Below are positions 8,274 through 16,774 of a stretch of 48,200 nt of DNA, one piece after another. Each line of letters begins with the position of its first letter. Positions within the stretch are counted from its first letter, which is position 1. The position numbers and the translations under genes are program-made. The notes below the pieces were generated by a model. It saw nothing but the letters and a program-made list of their open reading frames with translations, was not told the origin of the DNA and ran no database searches. Source of the DNA: JBMNTP01 sp050945795 (lineage in GTDB: Bacteria; Bacillota; Clostridia; Christensenellales; MGBC116941); the NCBI GenBank assembly GCA_050945795.1, contig JBMNTP010000013.1:1-48200 (forward strand). The letters are read 5' to 3'.

Positions 8274-9386
8274 TTATTTTTCAAAAATACCTACGCGGGG
8301 CAGCTCGTCTACCGATTTCCAGCCTTCAGAAAGCGGCTCTTTAAGGAAAGGCTCCATTTCCTTCTCGCTGCGCAAAGATATCTTTTCAACCGGCGGCACA
8401 GTACCCGCCGGATAAGCATCGAGTATCTGGTCATGGAGCAGGGTAAGGTATTTGAGTATGGCAACTATAGGGCGCTTGGCTTTTCGCGCGGTTGATATTG
8501 ACGGCGTGCCGACCACGCCTTCCGGCGTCGCTCTGCGCTCTATAGCGGCATGACCCTCGCCTTCCGACCACCGGCACGGCCTTCTAAACGGGTCTACCGA
8601 TGAATCAAAATGTCCGTCCGGCAGCAGCCCCTCCGGCTCCTTGTCCTGCACCGCATCCATATTTATCATTTTATTAAACAGCAGCAGCGCCACAGATGTC
8701 TCGGCCTCGTCGGCGTGTATGAAATGCGTTTCAAGGCTCAAATCGCTCTCTATCGGATAAAAGAACTCTCTTACCGCCCTATGCCAGTCTATCACGCGGA
8801 ATATGCCGGGCAGATGATAACGCTTGCAGAATTCCTGTATGCCGGATTCCAACATCCAAAGATGTCCGTGGTTGTTTATGAATATGATTTTGCGATACCC
8901 GTCGTTCCACAGTCCGAGCATGGTATAAATAATCGATTCGCGAACAACTTCCTCCGGCATTATAACGGTGCCGGGCATACCGATATGATGATACGGATGT
9001 CCGCCGTAGTTAAGCGGCGTAAACGCGAGGTTAACCTCTCTGCCCTGCTTTTTCGTATACCTGCGCACGCCTTCAACAATCTGCGAACACATAAATGTAT
9101 CCAACCCCGAATTGGCGTGCAGCCCGTGATTTTCGGTACAGCCGATCGGTATAAACACTATGTCGTTTTTACGGCGTTTTTCAATTTGGTCGCAGCGCGG
9201 CGTATTCTGTATATATGTCCCCGCCTTGCCAAGCTCCGACTCCGACGGCATGCCGTATTCCTCCAGCACCGCGTCAAGCTCCGCCTCGTTCATGTCCCAT
9301 ACTTCTTTTTTCATGCGGCCTACATCGGTGTTTTCAAAAACAATTGCCGGATGCTCGGTGGTTATCCATTTTTGATCCTTTTCCAT
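8274..9386 (-). CDS. Creatininase-family amidohydrolase, paralogue 1
   Basis: 370 residues, longer than usual (about 250) because of an N-terminal extension of about 70 residues and a C-terminal tail. Core motifs are IPIGCTENHG (metal-ligand candidates E85 and H87), D96 in SGLDT, HPYHHIGMPGT, NNHGHLW (H173) and HADEAETS. The family are binuclear metal hydrolases of cyclic or linear amides (creatinine amidohydrolase, formamide hydrolases such as ArfB, mycofactocin MftE). Glycine-poor NNHGHLW replaces the common NGHGGN, so the substrate probably differs from creatinine. It lies 50 bp after a second family member in the same operon. GGAGTG is present, about 13 nt from the ATG. Confidence 0.88.
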   Translation of the reverse strand: MEKDQKWITTEHPAIVFENTDVGRMKKEVWDMNEAELDAVLEEYGMPSESELGKAGTYIQNTPRCDQIEKRRKNDIVFIPIGCTENHGLHANSGLDTFMCSQIVEGVRRYTKKQGREVNLAFTPLNYGGHPYHHIGMPGTVIMPEEVVRESIIYTMLGLWNDGYRKIIFINNHGHLWMLESGIQEFCKRYHLPGIFRVIDWHRAVREFFYPIESDLSLETHFIHADEAETSVALLLFNKMINMDAVQDKEPEGLLPDGHFDSSVDPFRRPCRWSEGEGHAAIERRATPEGVVGTPSISTARKAKRPIVAILKYLTLLHDQILDAYPAGTVPPVEKISLRSEKEMEPFLKEPLSEGWKSVDELPRVGIFEK

Positions 9387-9436
9387 AATATATAATTCAC
9401 TCCTTTCCGGTATTTACGTACATGCGTAAGCTTAAT

Positions 9437-10396
9437 CTAATATGCCAGCGTATAAATGTGGCGGCCGCCGTTTGTAGGGCCTTTTATAACCGCTTCTATA
9501 TCTTCCCTGCGCCGCTGCGTAACCTTGTCGATAGGCGGCAGCTCTCCGGGCGGATATTTCTCCAATATGTCGTTTACCAGCTTTTCCATGTAATCAAGCG
9601 TGCGCTCTATAGCGGGACGCGCCTTCTCAGCGTCCGCGAGCTTGGGATTGCCTATAACCCCCTCCGGAGTGCAGATACATTCCATGCCGACAGACCCATA
9701 AGCGTTATACCATTTTATAGGGCCGTCACCCCTCTCCGCCGAATTGTTTATATGGCCCGGTGGCAGCAGCGGCGAAGGTTTTGTTTCAACAGCCTCATCC
9801 TGATTACAAAGCTCGGGAAAGAGCGCCAGGGAGTATGATTGCTCCACTTCATCGGCGTGTATAAAAGGCGTAGAGAAAGGTCCGCCCTTATCGACAGTAT
9901 CAAGCAATTCCTTAGCGCAGTTCCAAAAATGAACATAGAGTATCACACCCGGCACCTGGAATTTCTTGCCGAACTGATGTATAGCCAGCGGTATAACATA
10001 ATCCTGTCCATGACCGTTTACTACTATCATTTTTCTAAAGCCGGTGTTCCAAAAGCCGGCGAACACATAGCAAAGATAATCGGCCAGCGTTTGCTCGGGA
10101 ATGATTATAGTCCCCGGCATACCCAGGTGATGGTATGGATGCGAGCCGTACCATATCGGCTGCGCCACAGTGCAGCCCGTCGCTTTAGCTACCTGCTCGC
10201 ATAGCCGCGTATCAAGAAAAGTATCCTCTCCAAACGGCGCATTAGGGCCGTGGTTTTCGGTGGAGCCGACGGGTATAAGAAGAACATCGTTCTTTTTAAG
10301 CCGCTCGGCTACCTGTAAATTTGTCATATTCTGAAAGTAGATGCCGTCGTTCTTTTCCATATGCCCGCCTTTAGCGGGTATTTCCCATTTCGACAT
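9437..10396 (-). CDS. Creatininase-family amidohydrolase, paralogue 2
   Basis: 319 residues. Motifs are IPVGSTENHG, a following Asp (GEDTFLDT), HPYHHLGMPGT, VVNGHGQDY and HADEVEQS, the same layout as its neighbour. The two share the long form and the HPYHH-GMPGT block, so they are probably an old duplication or two subunits of one complex. The ATG at 10396 is preceded by GGGAGG at 6 nt; a GTG at 10420 is in frame but would put that site inside the gene. It acts as a cytoplasmic metal-dependent amide or lactam hydrolase by family knowledge; the substrate is unknown. A long hairpin (10447-10501) lies between it and the upstream dehydrogenase gene. Confidence 0.88.
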   Translation of the reverse strand: MSKWEIPAKGGHMEKNDGIYFQNMTNLQVAERLKKNDVLLIPVGSTENHGPNAPFGEDTFLDTRLCEQVAKATGCTVAQPIWYGSHPYHHLGMPGTIIIPEQTLADYLCYVFAGFWNTGFRKMIVVNGHGQDYVIPLAIHQFGKKFQVPGVILYVHFWNCAKELLDTVDKGGPFSTPFIHADEVEQSYSLALFPELCNQDEAVETKPSPLLPPGHINNSAERGDGPIKWYNAYGSVGMECICTPEGVIGNPKLADAEKARPAIERTLDYMEKLVNDILEKYPPGELPPIDKVTQRRREDIEAVIKGPTNGGRHIYTLAY

Positions 10397-10446
10397 AGCC
10401 ATCCTCCCTTGTTTTTTCACCTCTTAAAGCCGCTTATATGCTTGAT

Positions 10447-10501
10447 ATGGCGGCCCGCTTTCGCCTATCGCTTTTATAGCAGCAGCGCAGGCGGGCGCCA
10501 T
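10447..10501 (-). other. Long intercistronic stem-loop
   Basis: Left arm ATGGCGGCCCGC and right arm GCGGGCGCCAT pair over 11 bp with one bulged C, around a 32-nt loop. It lies in the 120-bp gap between a dehydrogenase and a creatininase-family gene, with no T-run after it. It is more likely an mRNA processing or stability hairpin than a terminator. Confidence 0.55.
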
Positions 10502-10516
10502 CTTCTAGCCGGCGTT

Positions 10517-11575
10517 TTAATCGTCAAAAGTGAGCATTACTTTTTGGGCGATCTCCTTATTATGGCAGGCAAACTCCATAGCTTCCTTAACTTTTGAAAA
10601 CTCGAAGTGATGCGTGTTTAAAGCTGCGAAATCATACCTGTCCTTTATGCGCGAAAGAAAGCGTATTGTGCGCGGAAACCAGTTTTTAGTGCCGCCGGAG
10701 CCGGTGATGCGCAGCGTTTTCCATATCGTTTTGCCTATTTCAACCGGCACCTTCCTGCCCACTGAATGCCCTATAAGCCCCACCCTTGCGTTATGGCCGG
10801 CTATATCGAACAGCGACGCTATGCCGGCGTCGTTGCCGGAGCATTCCAGAACTACCGACGGCCCTCTCCCCTGCGTCAATCGCAGCATTTCATCCGCCGT
10901 ATCAGCATCAAGCGGGTTTAGGGATACATCAGCTCCGTATAACAGCGCGTTTTTACGGCGCTGCTCCAGCGGATCGAGCACAATAACCTGCGCTCCGGAT
11001 GTAGCGCATACCATAGCCGCCGACAATCCTATCGGCCCGCCGCCTATTATAGCTACATCGTCTGACGCGTCGGGATAGCATTCGTTACCCCATGCTCCCC
11101 AATAGCCTACATTAAATGTCTCAACCCATGCGCCCAGCTCATAGTCCCAATCATCGGGAATTACATGCGTATACTGCTCCTCAAGTATCATATACTCGCT
11201 CATGCCACCGGGAGAATTGGGCATAAAGCCCACTTCCCGCATGTTTAGGCACGCCGACGGCATTTTGCCGTCCTTGCAGTTTAGGCAATTGTTGCATGGC
11301 AACACGCAGTCGCCAACAACCTTATCGCCCGACTTAACGCTTGTCACCGCCGCTCCCGTTTCAACCGCCATACCCGCCCATTCATGTCCCGGCGTATACG
11401 GCGCTATGTCGTATCGCCCCTCCGCCGATTTGCCTTCATAGCATTCAACATCGGAACCGCATATGCCGCACGCCTTTACCTTTATAAGTATCTGATCCGG
11501 CTTTAGCGCCGGCAGCTCAATTTCCTCAACCCTTAAGTCAAACGGGCCATGCAAAAAAGCTGTCTTACTTTTCAT
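10517..11575 (-). CDS. Zinc-dependent medium-chain alcohol/polyol dehydrogenase 1
   Basis: 352-residue MDR oxidoreductase. The catalytic zinc site is GICGSD (Cys) and the GHE motif of PGHEWAG. The structural zinc lobe has four cysteines in CNNCLNCKDGKMPSAC. The Rossmann glycine motif is GGGPIGLSAA. Relatives are sorbitol, threonine and glutathione-independent aldehyde dehydrogenases. It would oxidise a secondary alcohol or polyol with NAD(P). It is co-transcribed with a second MDR gene 47 bp upstream and two creatininase-family genes downstream. The substrate is not inferable from sequence alone. Confidence 0.92.
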   Translation of the reverse strand: MKSKTAFLHGPFDLRVEEIELPALKPDQILIKVKACGICGSDVECYEGKSAEGRYDIAPYTPGHEWAGMAVETGAAVTSVKSGDKVVGDCVLPCNNCLNCKDGKMPSACLNMREVGFMPNSPGGMSEYMILEEQYTHVIPDDWDYELGAWVETFNVGYWGAWGNECYPDASDDVAIIGGGPIGLSAAMVCATSGAQVIVLDPLEQRRKNALLYGADVSLNPLDADTADEMLRLTQGRGPSVVLECSGNDAGIASLFDIAGHNARVGLIGHSVGRKVPVEIGKTIWKTLRITGSGGTKNWFPRTIRFLSRIKDRYDFAALNTHHFEFSKVKEAMEFACHNKEIAQKVMLTFDD

Positions 11576-11622
11576 TCTCCCTTCCTCTCCTTACAACCGC
11601 CGCAATATTACAACGCTCCTCC

Positions 11623-12684
11623 TTACGGAATTACATGGATCTTCATCTCTTTTTTCTCTTTGTCTCGAGCGAGCGCCTCAAATCCCTCGGTAACTACATC
11701 TTCAAGGCTTATTGTCTTTGTAATAAGCTTTGTCGGGTCGATTCTGCCCTCAGCCACCATGGCTATTACCCTGTCGTAATCATAATTGTTGCAGCACCAC
11801 AACCCTGCCATGTTTATATCCTTAAGCGCCCAGCTCCACGGCGACACCTTAACCTCACCTAGGCTAAGCCCGCTCATTACAAACGTGCCGCGCTTGCGTA
11901 TGGCGTCAAAGCAAAGGTTTATGCCGCTTTCACTGCCGGTGCATTCATACGCTACGTCTACGCCAAGACCGCCTGTGCGCTCCCTTACTTCAGAGAGCAC
12001 ATCATCGCTTGTAACATTGAACACCTCATCCGCCCCCAAATCGAGCATCATATTTATGCGCCTCGCATGTTTCTCCGTCATAAACACTTTGCCGGCCCCC
12101 GCCGCCTTGGCGCACAGCAGTATAAGTGCTGCGATAGGCCCTCCGCCCGAAATAAGTACATTGTCCTCCGGCCGCATGTTGCCGCGCTCTATAGCGTAGT
12201 AAGCGTCGTTTACCGGCTCAATAAGAGCGCCCTGCGCGAACGTCATATTATCCGGCATTTTTCTTAGCTGATAATCTTTTACTTTGCAATATTTAGCGAA
12301 GCCGCCCCAATAAGTCTGCAAGCCCAGACCCGCCTGTATTACGCAAAGATGGTGCAGCCCCCTCGTGCAAAAATAGCATTTGCCGCAGTTTTGCAGCGGA
12401 GCTATAACCACCCTATCTCCAATTTTCCAGCCCGTAACCTCGTCGCCAATCTCTGTTATAACGCCGCTTAGCTCATGCCCCATTATTACCGGCGCCGTAA
12501 CGCCTGTAAGCGGATCCGGCTTATCGACAGGAATGCTATGCGGGCCGCTCATATAATCGTGTATATCGGTGCCGCATATTCCCGCGCATTTCACTTCTAT
12601 AACAACTTCGCCCTTTTCGGCTACCGGCTCTTTAACGTCCTCTACCCTAATATCCAAACGTCCATGCCATCTCGCTGCTCTCAT
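11623..12684 (-). CDS. Zinc-dependent medium-chain dehydrogenase 2 (butanediol/sorbitol dehydrogenase-like)
   Basis: 353 residues. Catalytic zinc motifs are GICGTD and the GHE of MGHELSG. Structural zinc cysteines lie in NCGKCYFCTRGLHHLC. The nucleotide-binding motif is SGGGPIAALI. The NAD-domain and C-terminal parts resemble (R,R)-butanediol and L-threonine dehydrogenases. It is 12 bp downstream of the PTS IIC gene and 47 bp upstream of the other MDR gene, so they are clearly one transcript. Two non-identical MDR enzymes in series suggest two oxidation steps, or oxidation of two stereoisomers, in one pathway (inference). Confidence 0.92.
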   Translation of the reverse strand: MRAARWHGRLDIRVEDVKEPVAEKGEVVIEVKCAGICGTDIHDYMSGPHSIPVDKPDPLTGVTAPVIMGHELSGVITEIGDEVTGWKIGDRVVIAPLQNCGKCYFCTRGLHHLCVIQAGLGLQTYWGGFAKYCKVKDYQLRKMPDNMTFAQGALIEPVNDAYYAIERGNMRPEDNVLISGGGPIAALILLCAKAAGAGKVFMTEKHARRINMMLDLGADEVFNVTSDDVLSEVRERTGGLGVDVAYECTGSESGINLCFDAIRKRGTFVMSGLSLGEVKVSPWSWALKDINMAGLWCCNNYDYDRVIAMVAEGRIDPTKLITKTISLEDVVTEGFEALARDKEKKEMKIHVIP

Positions 12685-12696
12685 GCTTTTTCCTCC

Positions 12697-14061
12697 TTAA
12701 ATAATCGTTTTGCTATTTTCCGCCTGTTTTTTAATATAGGTTTTTTTGTAATATAGATAACAGATATATATCGCCGCCGCTATTAAAGGTATAGCGGCCA
12801 GCGCCCATCCCTCGCCCTTAAGCACTTGCGATAGCCAGACATTAATGTAGCTAGCGCCGTTGAAGCTGGCGGCAAACTCTCCGCTTACGCCGGGAATAAC
12901 ATATCCCAGCCCGGCCGCGGCGCTGGTGTACGCCGGAGCTACCGTCGATGCCAGCGTAAGGTTTAGTAAAACAATCGGTATTCCGGTTAAGACAATTCGA
13001 AATACATTGCCTTTGCATACCGCGGCAACCACTACAATAATGCTTACCACATTCATCAAATCCCCCATAGGGAATATGCGTATAAATGGTATCAACGCCG
13101 CCATTAGCACGGTTATGGGTATCAGTATAATTGTCGATATAATGATCGACGGATGATCAGCCGCCACCAACTGATTAACGCCTATATATACCTTTCTATC
13201 CGCCGCGATGCGCTTTCTCGTGAAGGCTTCTGTAGCGTTTGCAACGGGTACAAAGCCTTCTTTAAGAAAATACAGCACGCGGGGCAGCAGCAAAAATACC
13301 GCCGAGAACTTCATAGTGAATTCCGCCGCCGCAATCGCCGAATATCCGGCGCAAAGCGCGAAAATCATACCAATCGGAACAGCTATAAAGCCGGGACTTA
13401 GCATCACTTTCCATTTGCCCTCAAGGCTACCCGGATTTATGCTAAGCTTGTTAAGGCCGGGTACGCGCTCGCAAATTCCGTTTATTATTATGGCGAAAGG
13501 CATATAAAACAGGCTGTTCGCCGTGGATACACATTGGTTTTCTTTCATATTAATAGTCTTTGCTACTGCCGGTCTCGCCCAGTCGCATAGCTTAAGCGAG
13601 ATTACCGACATAATAGCGTCGGCGGCCAACACCAAAAAGATCGACTGGGTGGCGGAGTATACAAGAAACGACGCTATCGCGATGTGCCAATAATTCCATA
13701 TATCGATGTTTATGGTATCCGTCCATTTAAAAATCAACATGATAATGTTAACCGCGATATGCACAGGTATAATCCAGTAGATTACATCCATCGTCCATAC
13801 CAGCATCGCCATCATAGGCCAGCCCACATCGGTTATTGCGGAGCTTTTCCCAACCGCCGCCGCTACGCCGCTAGCCACAGGTGCCGCCGCCTCTAAAAAG
13901 AAAGAGGCGATCATCGATATGCCTACCAGCGCTACACCTATATAAAGCGCTCCTTCTACCGCCTTAAGCAAACGCGCCCCCATAATCAGCGCCAGCACCA
14001 GCATAAGCATAGGGAATAATAGATAGGATTTTAGGGAAAATAACGTCTGTATAACACCCAT
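12697..14061 (-). CDS. PTS galactitol-type EIIC permease, orphan
   Basis: 454-residue polytopic protein with about ten membrane segments, matching the galactitol (GAT) family of PTS IIC proteins (GatC/SgcC-like). The segment INMKENQCVSTANSLFY and the long hydrophobic C-terminal half are typical. It normally works with EIIA and EIIB, which phosphorylate the sugar during import. No EIIA or EIIB gene is in the window, and the operon already has an ABC importer. It may use partners encoded elsewhere, or work as a facilitator or exporter. GGGAGA stands 10 nt before the ATG. A GC-rich hairpin lies between it and the binding-protein gene. Confidence 0.85.
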   Translation of the reverse strand: MGVIQTLFSLKSYLLFPMLMLVLALIMGARLLKAVEGALYIGVALVGISMIASFFLEAAAPVASGVAAAVGKSSAITDVGWPMMAMLVWTMDVIYWIIPVHIAVNIIMLIFKWTDTINIDIWNYWHIAIASFLVYSATQSIFLVLAADAIMSVISLKLCDWARPAVAKTINMKENQCVSTANSLFYMPFAIIINGICERVPGLNKLSINPGSLEGKWKVMLSPGFIAVPIGMIFALCAGYSAIAAAEFTMKFSAVFLLLPRVLYFLKEGFVPVANATEAFTRKRIAADRKVYIGVNQLVAADHPSIIISTIILIPITVLMAALIPFIRIFPMGDLMNVVSIIVVVAAVCKGNVFRIVLTGIPIVLLNLTLASTVAPAYTSAAAGLGYVIPGVSGEFAASFNGASYINVWLSQVLKGEGWALAAIPLIAAAIYICYLYYKKTYIKKQAENSKTII

Positions 14062-14084
14062 GCGCGTAACTTCTCCCTTTTAAA

Positions 14085-14115
14085 GGCGGCAGGCGCTCCA
14101 TGTCAACCTGCCGCC
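14085..14115 (-). other. GC-rich intercistronic stem-loop after the binding-protein gene
   Basis: 9-bp perfect stem GGCGGCAGG / CCTGCCGCC with a 13-nt loop, followed on the minus strand by TTTAAAA. It sits in the 108-bp gap between the solute-binding protein and EIIC genes. Such hairpins often stabilise the binding-protein message or end part of the transcripts, which raises binding protein over downstream genes. Confidence 0.6.
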
Positions 14116-14169
14116 GCTTCGATTCTTCTTAAATATGCCGCGCGTTTTATGCACGGATATTTATTCGTT

Positions 14170-15186
14170 TTATTTCACGTCTTCTTTATACATCATCTTG
14201 CTTTCGGACATATAAGTGTACTCAACATCCTTGCCCTCAAGATGATCTAGTGCCACATACACGCCTTTATAACCTAACCATGCCGGATCCTGGTTAACAG
14301 AACCGAGTGCAGAGCCTTCCTTCATTGCCGTTTGCATCTCTTCGGCAAAGTTAACGCCTACAACATGAATCTCACCGGTGAGGTCGGCATCTTTTATGGC
14401 GGCTATAGCGCCAAGTGCCATTTCATCATTAGCAGCGAACACAGCATCTATATCGGGATGCGCGGCTAATATACTAGTCATTATGGTATAGCCTTCGTTG
14501 CGGTTGTATTTACCGTCCTGGGATATAACAACCTCAATGCCTTCGCCCTCTGCGCTGTCCATAACGTTGTAGAAACCGGTTTTGCGATCCTCGGCTGTAG
14601 TAGCTCCGGCTGTACCCTCTATCATCGCTACCTTGCCCTTGCCGTCCAGCGCTTTTATGATGGCACGAGCGCCTTCTTCTCCTGCCGCCATGTTGTCTGT
14701 TGTAAGTTTTGATACAATGCTGGCGCCCTGTTCTTCCATCGCTTTTTCGTCTATTGCGGTGTCAACGTTTATAACAGGTATGTTTGCTTCGTTAGCACGC
14801 TTTACCCACGGAACAACGGCTGTGTTGTTAAGCGGTATAACGAGTATAGCGTCAAGATTCTGGGTGATTAATGTATCGAGTATCTGTATTTGCGCGTCGA
14901 TTTCAGTATCGGCGTTAGTCGCCTGTATATCGAGTTCAATGCCCAGCTCGTCCGCCGCCTTCTGAGCGCCGTCCGCTAGTGTTACAAAATAGGGGTTGGT
15001 CAGGTTTTTGACGACCAGCGCCATTTTGTATGTTTTTTCCGGCTCCTCCGTAGCTGCGCCGGCATCGCTAGTTGTCTGCGGGGCAGCGCTAGTTGGAGAG
15101 GGGTCAGGAGTGGCAGCAGGAGCGCACGCGCCTGCAATCATAAGTACCGTAAGAACTAATGCAACTATCAAGACTGGTTTTTTCAT
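14170..15186 (-). CDS. Ribose-type ABC transporter solute-binding lipoprotein
   Basis: 338 residues. A lipoprotein signal peptide ends at C21 (IAGAC). A Pro/Thr/Ser/Ala-rich linker of about 30 residues follows, then a type-I periplasmic-binding fold (Peripla_BP_4; RbsB-like) from about residue 53. NPYFVTLADGAQKAADELGI, VVGVNFAEEMQTAMKEG and DPAWLGYKGV are typical of sugar-binding members. It sits on the outer face of the membrane and feeds the permease and ATPase encoded upstream. Relatives bind ribose, galactose, AI-2, polyols and other ring compounds, so the ligand is open. It lies 17 bp after the cupin gene. Confidence 0.95.
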   Translation of the reverse strand: MKKPVLIVALVLTVLMIAGACAPAATPDPSPTSAAPQTTSDAGAATEEPEKTYKMALVVKNLTNPYFVTLADGAQKAADELGIELDIQATNADTEIDAQIQILDTLITQNLDAILVIPLNNTAVVPWVKRANEANIPVINVDTAIDEKAMEEQGASIVSKLTTDNMAAGEEGARAIIKALDGKGKVAMIEGTAGATTAEDRKTGFYNVMDSAEGEGIEVVISQDGKYNRNEGYTIMTSILAAHPDIDAVFAANDEMALGAIAAIKDADLTGEIHVVGVNFAEEMQTAMKEGSALGSVNQDPAWLGYKGVYVALDHLEGKDVEYTYMSESKMMYKEDVK

Positions 15187-15203
15187 TTTAATCCTCCAAT
15201 TTT

Positions 15204-15602
15204 TTATTCATTTATGGAGCGATACCCAGAAGCCTCTAACGTTCCCGCCCCTCCATAAAGCCAAATCGTTTCCATCTCTTCTGTCGGACTGGTGTTTATA
15301 AAGAAGTGCTTTGCCCCTACCGGCACAAACACAACATCCCTCGGTCCGATATCGAATTCCTCATCGGCAACACGAGCCCGCCCTGTTCCGGATACCACAT
15401 AGAGTATTTCCTCGGCTGAATCGTGCGTGTGCAATTCGTGACTTGCGCCTTTGGGCGGAAATACCGTCCTTCCTAGCACCGCATGTTTTGAGCCGGTAGT
15501 ATCGGTGGTGCTGAGCCACTGAACCTGCATACGGTTCCAACCATCTTCTTCCCGCAAACTTTTGTCTACAGCAACATCATCGGCATTAATTTTGTATTTC
15601 AA
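15204..15602 (-). CDS. Small single-domain cupin
   Basis: 132 residues, cupin_2 fold. Motif 1 has H58, H60 and E65 ending at G72. Motif 2 has P94, G96, H99 and N103. These are the complete metal-ligand set (three His, one Glu). Small cupins next to sugar genes act as isomerases, epimerases or lyases, or bind the sugar. The gene lies between the ABC permease (185 bp upstream) and the binding-protein gene (17 bp downstream), on the same strand. The function within the pathway cannot be told; isomerisation of the imported compound is plausible. Confidence 0.9.
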   Translation of the reverse strand: MKYKINADDVAVDKSLREEDGWNRMQVQWLSTTDTTGSKHAVLGRTVFPPKGASHELHTHDSAEEILYVVSGTGRARVADEEFDIGPRDVVFVPVGAKHFFINTSPTEEMETIWLYGGAGTLEASGYRSINE

Positions 15603-15766
15603 CTCGTCCCTCCTTTTTATCGGAAGCCCCTCTCTACCTAAGAACTCGCCCGTCGAGCGGATATTTTGCCTGCAATCACCCGATATAATCGGTATTAATC
15701 GCCTTTGGCAAAGACACAGTATCCCACGCCAAGCGGATTTGGCTTAAATCGGTTGCTTCCGTATTT

Positions 15767-15789
15767 AAAGACCCTTGCGGCAGGTCTTT
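15767..15789 (-). terminator. Possible weak terminator after the ABC permease gene
   Basis: 7-bp stem AAAGACC / GGTCTTT with a 9-nt loop, followed on the minus strand only by AAATAC. It overlaps the permease stop codon. It may reduce read-through into the cupin part of the operon. The T-tract is poor. Confidence 0.35.
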
Positions 15790-16765
15790 ATCTGTTTTTG
15801 TCTTTTCCAAGCATATCCATAAGCACAACTAGTATGATTATAAGTCCTATAACCACCTGCTGCGGGTATGAGCCTACGCCAAGCTGAATCATGCCGTTTC
15901 TGATCATGCTCATAATCAATGACCCAAGGAAGGTACCTATTATTTTTCCTTCCCCGCCCGACATGCTGGTGCCGCCAATTATAGCCGCGGCTATGGCGTC
16001 CATCTGCATGTTGTTTCCGACTACCGCATCGGCGGAATTGAGCCTCGCCGTCATAATAACGCCGCCTATGCCGGCGCAAAGTCCGCTTATAGTAAAAGCA
16101 ATCGTTTTATACGTCGTTACGCTGACGCCCGACAGCCGGGCAGCCTCCTCGTTGCCGCCTATCATATACACATATCTGCCTAATCTTGTATGATGGAATA
16201 CGAAATAGGCGATGCCAAAGCAAATCAGCATTATTATCCAGGCTACGGGTACAAACCCGATTTTACCGGAACCGTAAAATGATAAATCCGTCATCATGCC
16301 GTAAATAGCGCGGCCTTCGCATATAATCAACGCTACGCCCTGCGCTACGCTCATCATACCCAGCGTAGCTATAAAGGCGGGCAGCTTGCCCTTTGATATT
16401 AAAAGTCCGTTTATAAGCCCGCATACAACGCCTACAAGTATCGCTAAAATAACAGCGGGAGCCGTCGGTATGCCAGCCCTTAAGCATACCGCAAGCACTA
16501 TGCCGACAAGCGAGAGCACGTTGCCGACAGAAAGGTCAACACCGGCTATTATTATGCAAAACGTCATGCCGACGGCTAATATGCCGTTTATGGACATCTG
16601 CGTCAATATCGCGGTAAAGTTCCTTGGCGAAGCGAAATGCTCGGTAGTCAGCGACAGTATAACGCTCATAGCAACAACCACCAGCGTCAGCGCCGTAAGA
16701 TTATTTCGCAGTACCTTTTTTATAACAAACCCCTTGGAATCGCTGAATCTTCCCTCCATGGTCAC
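15788..16765 (-). CDS. Ribose-type ABC transporter permease (RbsC-like)
   Basis: 325-residue membrane subunit of the BPD_transp_2 class (RbsC, AraH, XylH relatives) with about eight to ten helices. Characteristic stretches are AVGMTFCIIIAGVDLSVGN near residues 63-81, LPAFIATLGMMSVAQGVAL and IAAAIIGGTSMSGGEGKIIG. These carry the GxDLSVG and GGTSxxGG signatures of the family. It forms the channel through the membrane with the two-domain ATPase encoded 9 bp upstream. Both genes plus the binding protein make a full importer. GGAGG precedes the start at proper spacing. Confidence 0.95.
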   Translation of the reverse strand: MTMEGRFSDSKGFVIKKVLRNNLTALTLVVVAMSVILSLTTEHFASPRNFTAILTQMSINGILAVGMTFCIIIAGVDLSVGNVLSLVGIVLAVCLRAGIPTAPAVILAILVGVVCGLINGLLISKGKLPAFIATLGMMSVAQGVALIICEGRAIYGMMTDLSFYGSGKIGFVPVAWIIMLICFGIAYFVFHHTRLGRYVYMIGGNEEAARLSGVSVTTYKTIAFTISGLCAGIGGVIMTARLNSADAVVGNNMQMDAIAAAIIGGTSMSGGEGKIIGTFLGSLIMSMIRNGMIQLGVGSYPQQVVIGLIIILVVLMDMLGKDKNR

Positions 16766-16774
16766 TGCCTCCTG

